Of a stretch of DNA of 64,000 nucleotides, positions 54,416 to 62,716 are shown piece by piece. Position numbers and translations under genes: made by a program. This DNA comes from an uncultured Pirellulaceae bacterium (GTDB taxonomy: Bacteria > Planctomycetota > Planctomycetia > Pirellulales > Pirellulaceae). The notes beneath the pieces are model-generated. The model searched no databases and was not told the origin of the DNA. It saw only the letters and a list, made by a program, of their open reading frames with translations. Where the stretch lies: assembly GCA_937941455.1 (NCBI GenBank), contig CALDHM010000016.1, forward strand, positions 62,001-126,000. Direction: 5' to 3'. How positions within the stretch are numbered: the first letter of the stretch is position 1; every line of letters starts with the position of its first letter.

Positions 54416-55425
54416 AACAAGAAGCTTTTGATACGATTCAAATAATCGTTGGTCGCATCGTTCGAAACAAAGCCTTCGGCGGAGACTTGAAATACCTCGG
54501 GATCGATGGACCGCTCGACGGTCATTTGAGTAACTTGAATCGAAGCGACAAGCGTACGAATTCGCGGACGTCGCTTACCTGCACGGCGATATTGGTAGAT
54601 CGATAATCGGGAGGGAAACGTCGGATGCGAGGCTCCCGATGTTAAAGTGATCTCGATTTCATGGGGGATCTGGTGCGGCAGCCGCTCCCACTGAATGTCT
54701 CCGGCGATCCAAGCGGGATCGATCTGATCGCGGAGCAGTTGCAGCAGACTCTCCGGTCGCCAGGAACCCACCAGCATTACCTGGCGCGTCTGGGTTTCGC
54801 CAGAACTAGGAGCCGCTGATTCGAGCGGGGTCGCAAATTGGAAGGAACAAGCCAGGTGCTCGAGCATCACGGGCCAGGACCCAGTACCGAACCAACCGCG
54901 CAGGCCGGCAACGGAGGCTACGCGCGGGGTCGATAGGCTGGCAACACCCAACTGATCGATGTAGGTCAGTTTTTGTGCTCCCCCCCGGGTCTCGAGCAGG
55001 TAATAAAAGCGGCCATCAAAGACTTGGGTGACCAGCGGCGGCGATCCGGATTCGGCGCTGATATCGAGTCGCGATTTGGGCGCCCCCTCCCCTGCCTGAC
55101 GATAGGTTCCCATCAGCATGATGGGCTCGTCAAAATAATCGAATCGCACTTCCAGCTCGGCCCGCAATGGCGGAGCCTGGCGCAGGCTAGCGATCGCGTC
55201 GAGCAGTTCTCGAGGCGCGTGATTGTCCGTTGCTGACTCGGCAATCTGGTTGGTCAACTTGAATTCGCTAGCATTCTTAGCCAATTCGATCGGCGCAGCA
55301 TTACTGCGGAAGTTTGAGGCCGATCCGTCCGGCAAGTCGCTCGGCCGCCAAGGATTGAAGCGAGGGTAGTTCGCTAGCAGCACCCCTGCTATCACAAGGA
55401 ACACCAGGGTTAATTCTCGCTTCAT
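54397..55425 (-). CDS. Exported or membrane-anchored protein of unknown function
   Basis: 342 residues. It starts with an uncleaved-looking signal anchor ('MKRELTLVFLVIAGVLLANY') and then continues as a soluble, beta-rich domain. Segments such as 'LRAELEVRFDYFDEPIMLMG', 'VTQVFDGRFYYLLE' and 'EIEITLTSG' recall the layout of LolA/LolB-like lipid-binding folds, but no family was established. ATG 55425 places the signal at the N-terminus; the frame is open to 55521. Convergent overlap of 19 bp with pdxA. Confidence 0.65.
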   Translation of the reverse strand: MKRELTLVFLVIAGVLLANYPRFNPWRPSDLPDGSASNFRSNAAPIELAKNASEFKLTNQIAESATDNHAPRELLDAIASLRQAPPLRAELEVRFDYFDEPIMLMGTYRQAGEGAPKSRLDISAESGSPPLVTQVFDGRFYYLLETRGGAQKLTYIDQLGVASLSTPRVASVAGLRGWFGTGSWPVMLEHLACSFQFATPLESAAPSSGETQTRQVMLVGSWRPESLLQLLRDQIDPAWIAGDIQWERLPHQIPHEIEITLTSGASHPTFPSRLSIYQYRRAGKRRPRIRTLVASIQVTQMTVERSIDPEVFQVSAEGFVSNDATNDYLNRIKSFLFHPLMR

Positions 55426-55742
55426 GATGGGGATATTCCGGTTTTTCCAAAGATTCAAGTAAATCTGCGCCGAACATATAACTACAACCAACTCCTGCGC
55501 AGCGTTGCGCTGGAGGGTCATGAATGCCTTGACGATCCGATGGACCCAGAATTATTGACGGCAGCGGCATTGTACGAAAGCCTTTTGAAAATGGTCTACG
55601 CCAAATTTATAGGCCGATTCATTCGCTGACTTCGACGGTGCCTGAGGCTGGACGCAGGTTCATGACTTGGTTTTGGCTTGCTGGCCGCGACAGTCGATCG
55701 GCGGGCGGCAAAATTGCTCAAACTGCTTAAGGGGGGAATCTC
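55426..55742. promoter_or_regulatory. Divergent gap upstream of the Gly/Pro-rich exported protein
   Basis: 317 bp without a gene. It ends in a strong ribosome-binding site, AAGGGGGG (55729-55736), 6 bp before the ATG at 55743. That is unusual in this window, where most starts lack one. No clear promoter hexamers were fixed. Confidence 0.5.
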
Positions 55743-56873
55743 ATGTTAACTCGTTTTTCGACGGGCTTGGTTGTCCTGGCCATGGCCTCCGTTGCCATGG
55801 GTCAAGGCGGCTTTAAGATCCGTTCGGGCCATCCGGTCAGTCACAATCTGCCGCCAGCTCAAATGTTGATGGAGCCTGGTCCTGGCGTCGGTGGTCCGGG
55901 TCCGGGCGTCTTGGCTCCGGCCGCTTACATGGGGGCTGGTTATGGCTCCGCGGGCATGGCTGGTGGCGGCATGGGTCCGGCACCAGGGATCGGCAACGTA
56001 GTCCAGGTGTTGTTCGATCGTCCCGAAAAAATGAATATCAACTGGGATGTGACTGCTGTTGGAATGTATGACTCGAATACGTTGATCGTTCCCGGCCGTC
56101 AAAACTTCTTGCAAGGTGCCATTTATCGCTTGAAGATTTCGAACATCGAAGGGCGACCAGGACTGGAATTGTATCCGACCTTGGAAATCGGCCCGCCGTC
56201 CAATCGCACGGCGGCTTATCTGGCCCATGCGGCAGTTCCCATCCAATTCAACCAGGAAGATTTCGACCAAGTCTCCGCCGGTAACTTCGTCACGAAGGTC
56301 ATTTACGTGCCCGATCCCGAGTATCAAGAATTGGCGTTGGCTGGTGTCGACACGCTGGTCAGCACCCGTTTGGACCCAGGGATCGACCCCATCGTCGAGG
56401 CCGATCGTCGCGGTTCGATCTTGGCGATCATCCGCATCGGCAACAAGGACCTGCAAGGAGCTGGTGCTGCCGGGAACTTCGGTGGCATGATGCCTGGCAT
56501 GGGTGGCGGCGGTATGGCCGGAACCTACATTTCCGGTGTGAACGGCCCGAACTATGGAATGCCCTGGACTGGCACACAAATCGGTTTGCCCGGCCCCCCC
56601 CACATTCCACTGGGCGGCCCGGCTGGTCTTCAGAATTACTCGATGCACAACCACACTGCTATGTCGATCCCCGGACCGACTCCGCGTGTGAATGTGCACG
56701 TCAAACAAAAGCCTGGACTGTCCTATCCGCGTCCGGCTGATACGGTCCTGATCCAAGAGAATACGATCCGACCGCCGCACTACAATCAGCAACCACCGGC
56801 TGACATGGTTCACGGGATCGTTCCCGCGGACTGCAACAACCAAGGCTCGGGGGGTCTTGGTCGTCGCGACTAA
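55743..56873 (+). CDS. Exported Gly/Pro/Met-rich protein sharing a module with its neighbour
   Basis: 376 residues. A signal peptide ('TGLVVLAMASVAMGQG') leads into a Gly/Pro/Met-rich segment (about 45-85). A folded module follows at about 90-235 ('VQVLFDRPEKMNINWDV', 'YRLKISNIEGRPGLELYP', 'FVTKVIYVPDPEYQELAL' and 'AIIRIGNKDL'), and then a second low-complexity tail. The module recurs in the next gene (57234-59054), so the two are paralogous in that part. Function is unknown, but the composition suggests a cell-surface structural protein. The start is certain because of a strong AAGGGGGG ribosome-binding site. Confidence 0.78.
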   Translation: MLTRFSTGLVVLAMASVAMGQGGFKIRSGHPVSHNLPPAQMLMEPGPGVGGPGPGVLAPAAYMGAGYGSAGMAGGGMGPAPGIGNVVQVLFDRPEKMNINWDVTAVGMYDSNTLIVPGRQNFLQGAIYRLKISNIEGRPGLELYPTLEIGPPSNRTAAYLAHAAVPIQFNQEDFDQVSAGNFVTKVIYVPDPEYQELALAGVDTLVSTRLDPGIDPIVEADRRGSILAIIRIGNKDLQGAGAAGNFGGMMPGMGGGGMAGTYISGVNGPNYGMPWTGTQIGLPGPPHIPLGGPAGLQNYSMHNHTAMSIPGPTPRVNVHVKQKPGLSYPRPADTVLIQENTIRPPHYNQQPPADMVHGIVPADCNNQGSGGLGRRD

Positions 56874-56921
56874 TTCTTGGCGATCGTCAGGCTGAAAATT
56901 CTTGGCGATCGTCAGGCTGAA
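56872..56921. repeat. Perfect 25-bp tandem duplication over a stop codon
   Basis: Two identical 25-bp units (56872-56896 and 56897-56921), each beginning AATTCTTGGCGATCGTCAGG, lie head to tail. The first unit starts inside the TAA stop of the exported protein gene, so the second copy does not affect coding. Confidence 0.9.
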
Positions 56922-57233
56922 CCTGAATCGCGGACGATGCGATGATGGTTTGGCTGAGTTTGAGCAAGTCGTTTCCAGAAAAACGAGCCGCGCTGAGCAC
57001 CCTCGCCTCGCGGCTCGTTCTTTCACAATCGGAAGAACAGACCAGCCGCGCCCTGCCTCCTCCTTGGGGCCAGGCATTGGCGAAGGTGAATCCGGGAGCG
57101 AAGCTGAACCCGGGCAATTCATTCTGGCTAAATTCAGAGTCAAAGACCTTGGTTCGCTTCATTCGGCTGACCCTGACATTTAAGGTTGGACCCAGCACTA
57201 GACTATCGATCCTTTGGCTTTGGGAGTCGTCCT
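56874..57233. other. Gap between the two paralogous exported protein genes
   Basis: 360 bp. Apart from the 25-bp duplication at its left edge, no gene or strong signal was recognised. The gap may hold a promoter for the second gene. GGGAG at 57222-57226 is the latter's ribosome-binding site. Confidence 0.4.
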
Positions 57234-59054
57234 ATGTTTACTCGCCCGCTTTCAAAACACATGGGGACTGTCATCCTGCGGTGCTTACTGCTGAGCTGCC
57301 TCGCGGCCAGTTGGTGCTTGGGCATTGTGGGATTCGGTCAAACGGGAACTCCCCCGATTCGTCATTACTTTGCGGGTGGTAATGCCATTCCCGGCGAAAT
57401 CGCCTTCCAATCATTGCTCGCTAATCCCCACTGGCGAGCCAAAATTCAACCGGTGCGAATCGCGGTCCCGGAGGGCTGCATTATCTCCGTTTGGAATCAG
57501 ACAGGATTTGAAGAAACTCTTGATCCGGCCCCAACTGTGGGCGCTGCGGTGGGCCCCATTTATCGCTTTCGCATCACCAACATTCCGGAGCAACCCGGCG
57601 TGACGATCTATCCATCGCTCGAGTTGATCAACCAGCTAACGCCGCCGGACGGTTTGGCAATGCGATTTCCTGTGCCGCTGTACTTTTCCCTCGATGACTT
57701 ACGGGCAGCCGCCGCAGGTCGCATGGTCATCAAAATCATCTACGTCGAAAACCCTGAAACCGCCCTGCCCTACCGTCAAATGGTCGACGATCAACCATTC
57801 TTCGACGTCGGCGATGCGGAGGATCCGCTGCGAACGGCAGAGCGACTGGGCCGCCCCATTGCGATCTTGCGATTGGGCTCTCGCGTACCGACCTTCGATG
57901 AATTGAACGCTGCCTACTCGGCCAGCGGCATCCCCCTGACGTTATTTCCCAGCGAATACTCGCAACAATTGGCGGCACAAAAACTGATGGCGGCCCAGGT
58001 GTCGTTCTCGGCAGGTAGCCCGCCAAAGCAGGACTGCCCACCGGCGCCGCAATTCAACACTTGTAATGCTTGTCCGCAATGGCCCGGGTTCAGTTGCCCC
58101 CCTACCCTTTGGCCAACCGGCATGGAGGTCATGGAAACCGGCAAGGCCAATCGCGATGAATACTTGTGCGACGGCGGGGATCGAAACTTCAAAGTCAAGG
58201 TGCGGGACGATGGTAGCGTCGGTGGCCTCGATCTCGAAGACACTGTCGGTCACTTCCGTACTTTTGACGGCAAGCTTCTGACGACCGAAAGCAATCAAGT
58301 CTGTATCTACTCACCCCGTTTCGCTGCGGTGCGAAAGGTCTCCCAGACGGCCGTGAGCGAGAAGGTTTCGCGACTATCCAGTTTCGCAGATCGCGTCGAG
58401 TTGGAGGGGACCCGCGGCCGCGAGTTTTCCTCGACCACATTGCAAAATGTGCAAACCAAGGGGCATCAAATCGCCGCACGAGCGAGCAATCTCATGGATC
58501 AAACACGCGGTGTCCTGGCCGATCAAGTGCTCGCGCCCGAAGGCTTCGTAACCCGCTTCCAAGCCTACGAGAATCTCGCCCTAATCCGCTATGGCAAGCA
58601 TCGCGCGACCGAGAGCGCTCGGCTCAATATCGCGATGCAGGCTGCTTCGGTCTGGCTCGATCAACTCGGGTTGCAGGTCGCCGAGAAGAATATTCAACCC
58701 GTCATCACGCGTGACCCGCTTAAGGTCCAAGAATTGAGCGCGGTCGAAACGGAACATAAATCCCAATTGCGGTTATGCAAGGTCGCTGACAAGATCGCCG
58801 CCTCGCCCGGAGAGATCATCGAATTCACTATTCGTTTCGACAACATCGGTGCCAAAGTGATCGACAAGGTCACGATCATCGACAACTTGACGACCCGCTT
58901 GGAATACGTGGAAGATTCCGCCGAATGCTCCATGCAGGCCAAGTTCTCCCAGGCGGCCAACGAAGGCGAATCCCTCATATTGCAATGGGGAATTGCGGAG
59001 CCGATTCCGGTTGGCCAAGGCGGTATCATCCGGTTCAAATGCCGCGTGCGATAA
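57234..59054 (+). CDS. Exported multi-domain protein with C-terminal DUF11-type domain
   Basis: 606 residues. The N-terminus has a signal peptide ('VILRCLLLSCLAASWCLG'). The module at about 60-220 is the paralogue of the one in the preceding gene ('YRFRITNIPEQPGVTIYP', 'MVIKIIYVENPET', 'AILRLGSRVP'). A Cys-containing segment follows ('PQFNTCNACPQWPGFSCP'), then a helical part, and finally a beta-sandwich of the DUF11 type ('ASPGEIIEFTIRFDNIGAKV', 'IDKVTIIDNLTTRLEYVEDS'), common in surface-layer-like proteins. Function is unknown but clearly extracellular. ATG 57234 has GGGAG upstream; the frame starts at 57186. Confidence 0.75.
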   Translation: MFTRPLSKHMGTVILRCLLLSCLAASWCLGIVGFGQTGTPPIRHYFAGGNAIPGEIAFQSLLANPHWRAKIQPVRIAVPEGCIISVWNQTGFEETLDPAPTVGAAVGPIYRFRITNIPEQPGVTIYPSLELINQLTPPDGLAMRFPVPLYFSLDDLRAAAAGRMVIKIIYVENPETALPYRQMVDDQPFFDVGDAEDPLRTAERLGRPIAILRLGSRVPTFDELNAAYSASGIPLTLFPSEYSQQLAAQKLMAAQVSFSAGSPPKQDCPPAPQFNTCNACPQWPGFSCPPTLWPTGMEVMETGKANRDEYLCDGGDRNFKVKVRDDGSVGGLDLEDTVGHFRTFDGKLLTTESNQVCIYSPRFAAVRKVSQTAVSEKVSRLSSFADRVELEGTRGREFSSTTLQNVQTKGHQIAARASNLMDQTRGVLADQVLAPEGFVTRFQAYENLALIRYGKHRATESARLNIAMQAASVWLDQLGLQVAEKNIQPVITRDPLKVQELSAVETEHKSQLRLCKVADKIAASPGEIIEFTIRFDNIGAKVIDKVTIIDNLTTRLEYVEDSAECSMQAKFSQAANEGESLILQWGIAEPIPVGQGGIIRFKCRVR

Positions 59055-59402
59055 TGCATTAGCATGCCTCTTTTGGACAGGGCGGCCATCGGGCTAATGT
59101 CTTGAGCCATCCGCTGGCGATGACCTAATACGACAAGACCTTCGCGCTGTCATCGCTTACGAGTAGTCGAAAAAGCGACTCGAATCTTTATCCCAAAAAC
59201 CGTCAACCGCTGGGGCAATGGTCCGTTGCTCTTGTGAAAACCGTACGCTAAGACGTTCCGCGCTAATCGTTTTGAGACAAAATCTAGGACGGCGATCTTT
59301 ATCCTTTCATCCCCGTCCCGCGCTGCGGTAAAATCACGAGCAGCGTTCGCTCATCGCTCAGGTCCTTTGAGCCCTTCGTGTTTCAACTTTGTAGGCGTTC
59401 CG
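59055..59402. other. Gap with repeat copy H
   Basis: About 350 bp; the only feature recognised is repeat copy H at 59180-59287. No terminator hairpin with a T-tail was found for the preceding gene. Confidence 0.5.
59180..59287 (+). repeat. Dispersed palindromic repeat, copy H
   Basis: The left end CTTTATCCCAAAAACCGTCA and the right end CGCTAATCGTTTTGAGACAA, then AATCTAGG, are inverted partners. The interior has GTGAAAACCGTACGCTAAGA. About 108 bp, same orientation and layout as copy A. Confidence 0.6.
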
Positions 59403-61517
59403 GTGGCAAGGCACAACACCTCGATCTGGTTTCTTCGGTTATTGTTTGTCGTCTTGGTAATTTTCTTGGCCTCCCCCGACACTCTACAGGCCGGCGGCGG
59501 TGCCGAGAATCTCTTGTTGGTGGTCAATGCCGATTGCCCCACCTCCAAAATGGTAGCGAACCATTACATTCGACTCCGCAATCTTCCGCCGCAGAATGTT
59601 GTCTATTTGTCCAACATACCTCAACCCTTGCGAATCAAACTCAAGACATTCGAGGAGCGGATCCTCCGCCCAATCGTCGAATACGTGCAACAGGCCAAGC
59701 TCGACAAACAGATCGACTACATCGTCTACTCTACCGGATTTCCCACGACCGTCGATATTTCCGAACATCAAAAAACGATTCTCGAACAAGTCGTCAAGGA
59801 ACAAGGCAAGGCGGCCGGCGATCAGTTCAAAAATATCTTTCAGCCTCAAGCGTCGATTACATCCCTGACTTACTTTGCCATTCATATTCTTGGGAACAAC
59901 CCGCATTACCTCGGATTGGAGTCGAATCAGTATTTTCGAAAACCGGCCGCGGCACTTCTCCAAAACCCTTTCCCACCACCGTGGTCGGAGATCTATGCTT
60001 CAGCCCGCCAAGCGATCCGTGACGACAAAGTGGACGACAAGATCATCAAATCACTCGAGGACTTGTATCGCCAGCACCCAAGCCAATTGGCCGTCAGCTA
60101 CACACTCGCTCAGGCCCATGCACAGCTGGGGGACGCTCCAGCGACGGCCAATTGGTTGGCCCGTGCGATCCGCCTGGGCTGGTGCTACCGAACGCAAACC
60201 AAATCCGATCCCGCTTTTGCCAAAGTCATCAACGATCCACTAACAAACGTCTTGATCGAGCGGATGCCGGATATCCCCTACGACTATGTGCCAACCTTGG
60301 GATTCTCCTCATCGTTCCTGTGGGCACCCAATGGCGGCATCAACAACCAACCGGGATCCGGAATGAATTATTTTCTGTCTACGATGCTGGCGGTTCATGC
60401 CCAGTTTGGCATGACGGAGCGAGACATTTTGCTCTATCTGCAGCGGTCGGTGAATGCCGATTACACGAAGCCCCACGGGCAATTTTTGTTTGCCGAAACT
60501 GGCGATGTGCGTACGCAAACCCGCAAGCCGTTTTTCGACAAGACCATCTCCCAACTCCAGGCGCTCGGCGCCGATGCGTCGATCGTCAAGGCGGTCTACC
60601 CAAAAACCGGCCAGCTCAGCGGTCTGCAAATCGGTTCGTCTACCTTCGATCCCCACGCATCGATGGCCAAGTTGTTACCCGGCGCGATCGCTGATAACTT
60701 GACCAGCTACGGCGGCGATTACACGCGGGAGGGGCACACCAAGCTGACGGAACTGATCAAGGCGGGTGCCGCCGGTTCCAGCGGTACCGTGATCGAGCCC
60801 TACGCCATTCCACAAAAATTCCCGCATCCCATGCTGCACGTCCACTATCGGCGCGGTTGTTCCCTGGCCGAGGCGTTTTACCAAGCGGTCGCAGGACCGT
60901 ATCAATTGCTGATCGTCGGCGACGCCTTGTGTCAACCTTGGGCCGAACCACCTAAGTTCGAACTCTCCGGACTCGAACCCTTGCAATCGGTTTCCGGTAA
61001 CGTCGAAGTTAAAATTTCCACCGACGATGCCACCCGTATCGACGTCATCGACGTTTTTATGAATGGGCAACTCGTCACCCGTCAGCCACGCCTGGAAAAT
61101 TTCCGCTTCAATTCGCAGCAATTGCCTGACGGTTATCACGAATTGCGATTCGCGGCCGTGGCCAACACTCCGATTCAAACGCGAGCATCCAAATCGGTGC
61201 CCTTTCGAGTCAACAACGCCAATCAATCTCTTACGCTGTCTACCGCAAGTGACAGCTTTCACGTCGAGGAAACTATCGAGGTCGCGATCGAATCAAACTT
61301 GCCCGGCCCCGTCGAAATCCGCAGCAATTCCCTAAAGTGCGGTGAAATCGCCGCAGGTTCGGGAAAACTTTCCATCCCAGCCAGCCTGTTGGGGCGCGGC
61401 CCAGTCCGCCTGCAAGCCTTCGTCAAGGCGGGAGACGGCAAAGATCACCAGAGCGATCCACTCGAGCTGACGATCAAGGGTCTCGTGTCCGACGAATTAC
61501 CGGCCAGCGGAGGTTAA
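59403..61517 (+). CDS. TIGR03790-like exported protein
   Basis: About 704 residues. A signal peptide ('FLRLLFVVLVIFLASPDTLQ') is followed by 'ENLLLVVNADCPTSKMVANH', 'YIRLRNLPPQNVVYL' and 'IDYIVYSTGFPTTVDI', the opening pattern I associate with TIGR03790, a family of unknown function seen in planctomycetes and related phyla. A tetratricopeptide-like helical patch lies at about 200-270 ('LAVSYTLAQAHAQLGDAPAT'), and the last 180 residues look like two beta-sandwich domains. GTG 59403 puts the signal first; TTG 59367 is the other candidate. It overlaps the convergent DUF1499-like gene by 21 bp. Confidence 0.75.
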   Translation: MARHNTSIWFLRLLFVVLVIFLASPDTLQAGGGAENLLLVVNADCPTSKMVANHYIRLRNLPPQNVVYLSNIPQPLRIKLKTFEERILRPIVEYVQQAKLDKQIDYIVYSTGFPTTVDISEHQKTILEQVVKEQGKAAGDQFKNIFQPQASITSLTYFAIHILGNNPHYLGLESNQYFRKPAAALLQNPFPPPWSEIYASARQAIRDDKVDDKIIKSLEDLYRQHPSQLAVSYTLAQAHAQLGDAPATANWLARAIRLGWCYRTQTKSDPAFAKVINDPLTNVLIERMPDIPYDYVPTLGFSSSFLWAPNGGINNQPGSGMNYFLSTMLAVHAQFGMTERDILLYLQRSVNADYTKPHGQFLFAETGDVRTQTRKPFFDKTISQLQALGADASIVKAVYPKTGQLSGLQIGSSTFDPHASMAKLLPGAIADNLTSYGGDYTREGHTKLTELIKAGAAGSSGTVIEPYAIPQKFPHPMLHVHYRRGCSLAEAFYQAVAGPYQLLIVGDALCQPWAEPPKFELSGLEPLQSVSGNVEVKISTDDATRIDVIDVFMNGQLVTRQPRLENFRFNSQQLPDGYHELRFAAVANTPIQTRASKSVPFRVNNANQSLTLSTASDSFHVEETIEVAIESNLPGPVEIRSNSLKCGEIAAGSGKLSIPASLLGRGPVRLQAFVKAGDGKDHQSDPLELTIKGLVSDELPASGG

Positions 61518-62021
61518 CTCGCGAGCGATCTGCTCGGTCAACTCTCGCATGCGACGCCGATTCCGCCCCAAATCAGAATATCCCGTCCGAGCAACAGCGC
61601 GAAAGTGGATCACTCGCTCCCGGGGCACAATGAGAAACTCGATATCATCGACAAACTGCAAAACGAAACCGCGGGCTTCGACATGCAAGTAATCCTCGCG
61701 CTGCGAGACGATCGCCATGCGGGATTGTCGATTGATCACGCGTGTCAGACCAGCCATTGCCTCGCGGGCACTACCCTCATATGGAATCGGCGACATTGCT
61801 TGACTGTCGATTACCGCCTCGGTGGAGACTCCGCTAGGGGTTGTCGGCAGCGGGTACAGCCGCCCATTCAACAAGCCCAAGTTTTGCGGCCGCACTGCCG
61901 ACAGATTCATGGCCATGATCATGGCGATCGCAGCTATCGGCAAAAACATTAACCGAAAGCGAAAGCGCCGCCACCGCCAACCACTGCGACTTTGGGAAGC
62001 GACTTCTGTCTCTTTAGCCAT
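61497..62021 (-). CDS. DUF1499-like membrane-anchored protein
   Basis: 174 residues. A basic N-terminus and one membrane helix ('LMFLPIAAIAMIMAM') precede a domain with the DUF1499 pattern: 'GSAREAMAGLTRVINRQSRM', 'DYLHVEARGFVLQFVDDIEF' and 'VIHFRAVARTGYSDLGRNRR'. The family has no established function. ATG 62021 is preferred because a GAGGG stands about 9 bp upstream; ATG 62030 is possible. It is convergent with the preceding gene, overlapping it by 21 bp. Confidence 0.78.
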   Translation of the reverse strand: MAKETEVASQSRSGWRWRRFRFRLMFLPIAAIAMIMAMNLSAVRPQNLGLLNGRLYPLPTTPSGVSTEAVIDSQAMSPIPYEGSAREAMAGLTRVINRQSRMAIVSQREDYLHVEARGFVLQFVDDIEFLIVPRERVIHFRAVARTGYSDLGRNRRRMRELTEQIARELTSAGR

Positions 62022-62164
62022 GGGGAACATCCCTCACATCCGCTACAAATACACCTGCACCCTAACGGTTGTACGGGTTTTTTCCCAGTGGGTGGAGAAC
62101 CAAGTTCTGGTTGTCGAATCAACCGATAAAGGTGCTCGCGTCTTTCCATCGAGTTGGTTGCAAC

Positions 62165-62716
62165 ATGTGGTGTCCCGGTTGTCAAAGTGAATCACCGATG
62201 GTAGCCGTGCATGACACAGGGCTGATTTGCGCCGTATGCCACGGCGAGGTCGAGTCGCATCAAACAACCGGCCAGCCAGCACCAAATCCACCTTCGGCAG
62301 CGCAGAAGCCAGCCCCACCCGCTCGTTCGCCCCACCAGCGACTCTATCGATTTGACGCTCCGCATCCGCCGAAATCGTCGGGGGATGCTGAACAGCAACC
62401 GCTGAGCCGAAGTTCGCACTTACGCGAAATTTCTCCGCAACTCGCACAGAGCGATTCGCCTCAACTCCTGTCATTCTTGCTCTTGTTTTTTGTCGGACAA
62501 ACGTTGGTGGTTTGGGCCTTCTTCCAGGCCAACGTCCAAGCCCTCGGTATCGGCATCATCACGTCGATCAGTGCTGTGGGCCTCGCCCTTCAGTCGGTCA
62601 ACCGCGCTGAGGTCATCAAGCAGGCCATCGAAAAGCAAAAGCCGATAAAATCCCCTCGCAATGCCCCTCAAAAGAGCCCAGCCCGAGTCCGAGTCAACCC
62701 CGCTCGCGACGACTAA
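62165..62716 (+). CDS. Small zinc-ribbon membrane protein
   Basis: 183 residues. The N-terminus is a zinc ribbon with C3, C6, C22 and C25 (CPGC and CAVC). A Pro/Gln-rich linker of about 90 residues follows, then two close hydrophobic helices ('LLSFLLLFFVGQTLVVWAFF' and 'GIGIITSISAVGLAL') and a basic Lys/Arg/Pro-rich tail. No function is known. ATG 62165 begins directly at the ribbon; the frame is open to 62069. Its last 4 bp overlap the convergent transporter gene. Confidence 0.68.
   Translation: MWCPGCQSESPMVAVHDTGLICAVCHGEVESHQTTGQPAPNPPSAAQKPAPPARSPHQRLYRFDAPHPPKSSGDAEQQPLSRSSHLREISPQLAQSDSPQLLSFLLLFFVGQTLVVWAFFQANVQALGIGIITSISAVGLALQSVNRAEVIKQAIEKQKPIKSPRNAPQKSPARVRVNPARDD

Noticed and set aside
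55746-57143. 465-codon open frame antisense to the Gly/Pro-rich exported protein gene
   Set aside because: The forward gene has a strong ribosome-binding site, a signal peptide and a paralogous module. The antisense frame is Arg/His/Ser-rich without any domain, as expected for a shadow of biased codons.
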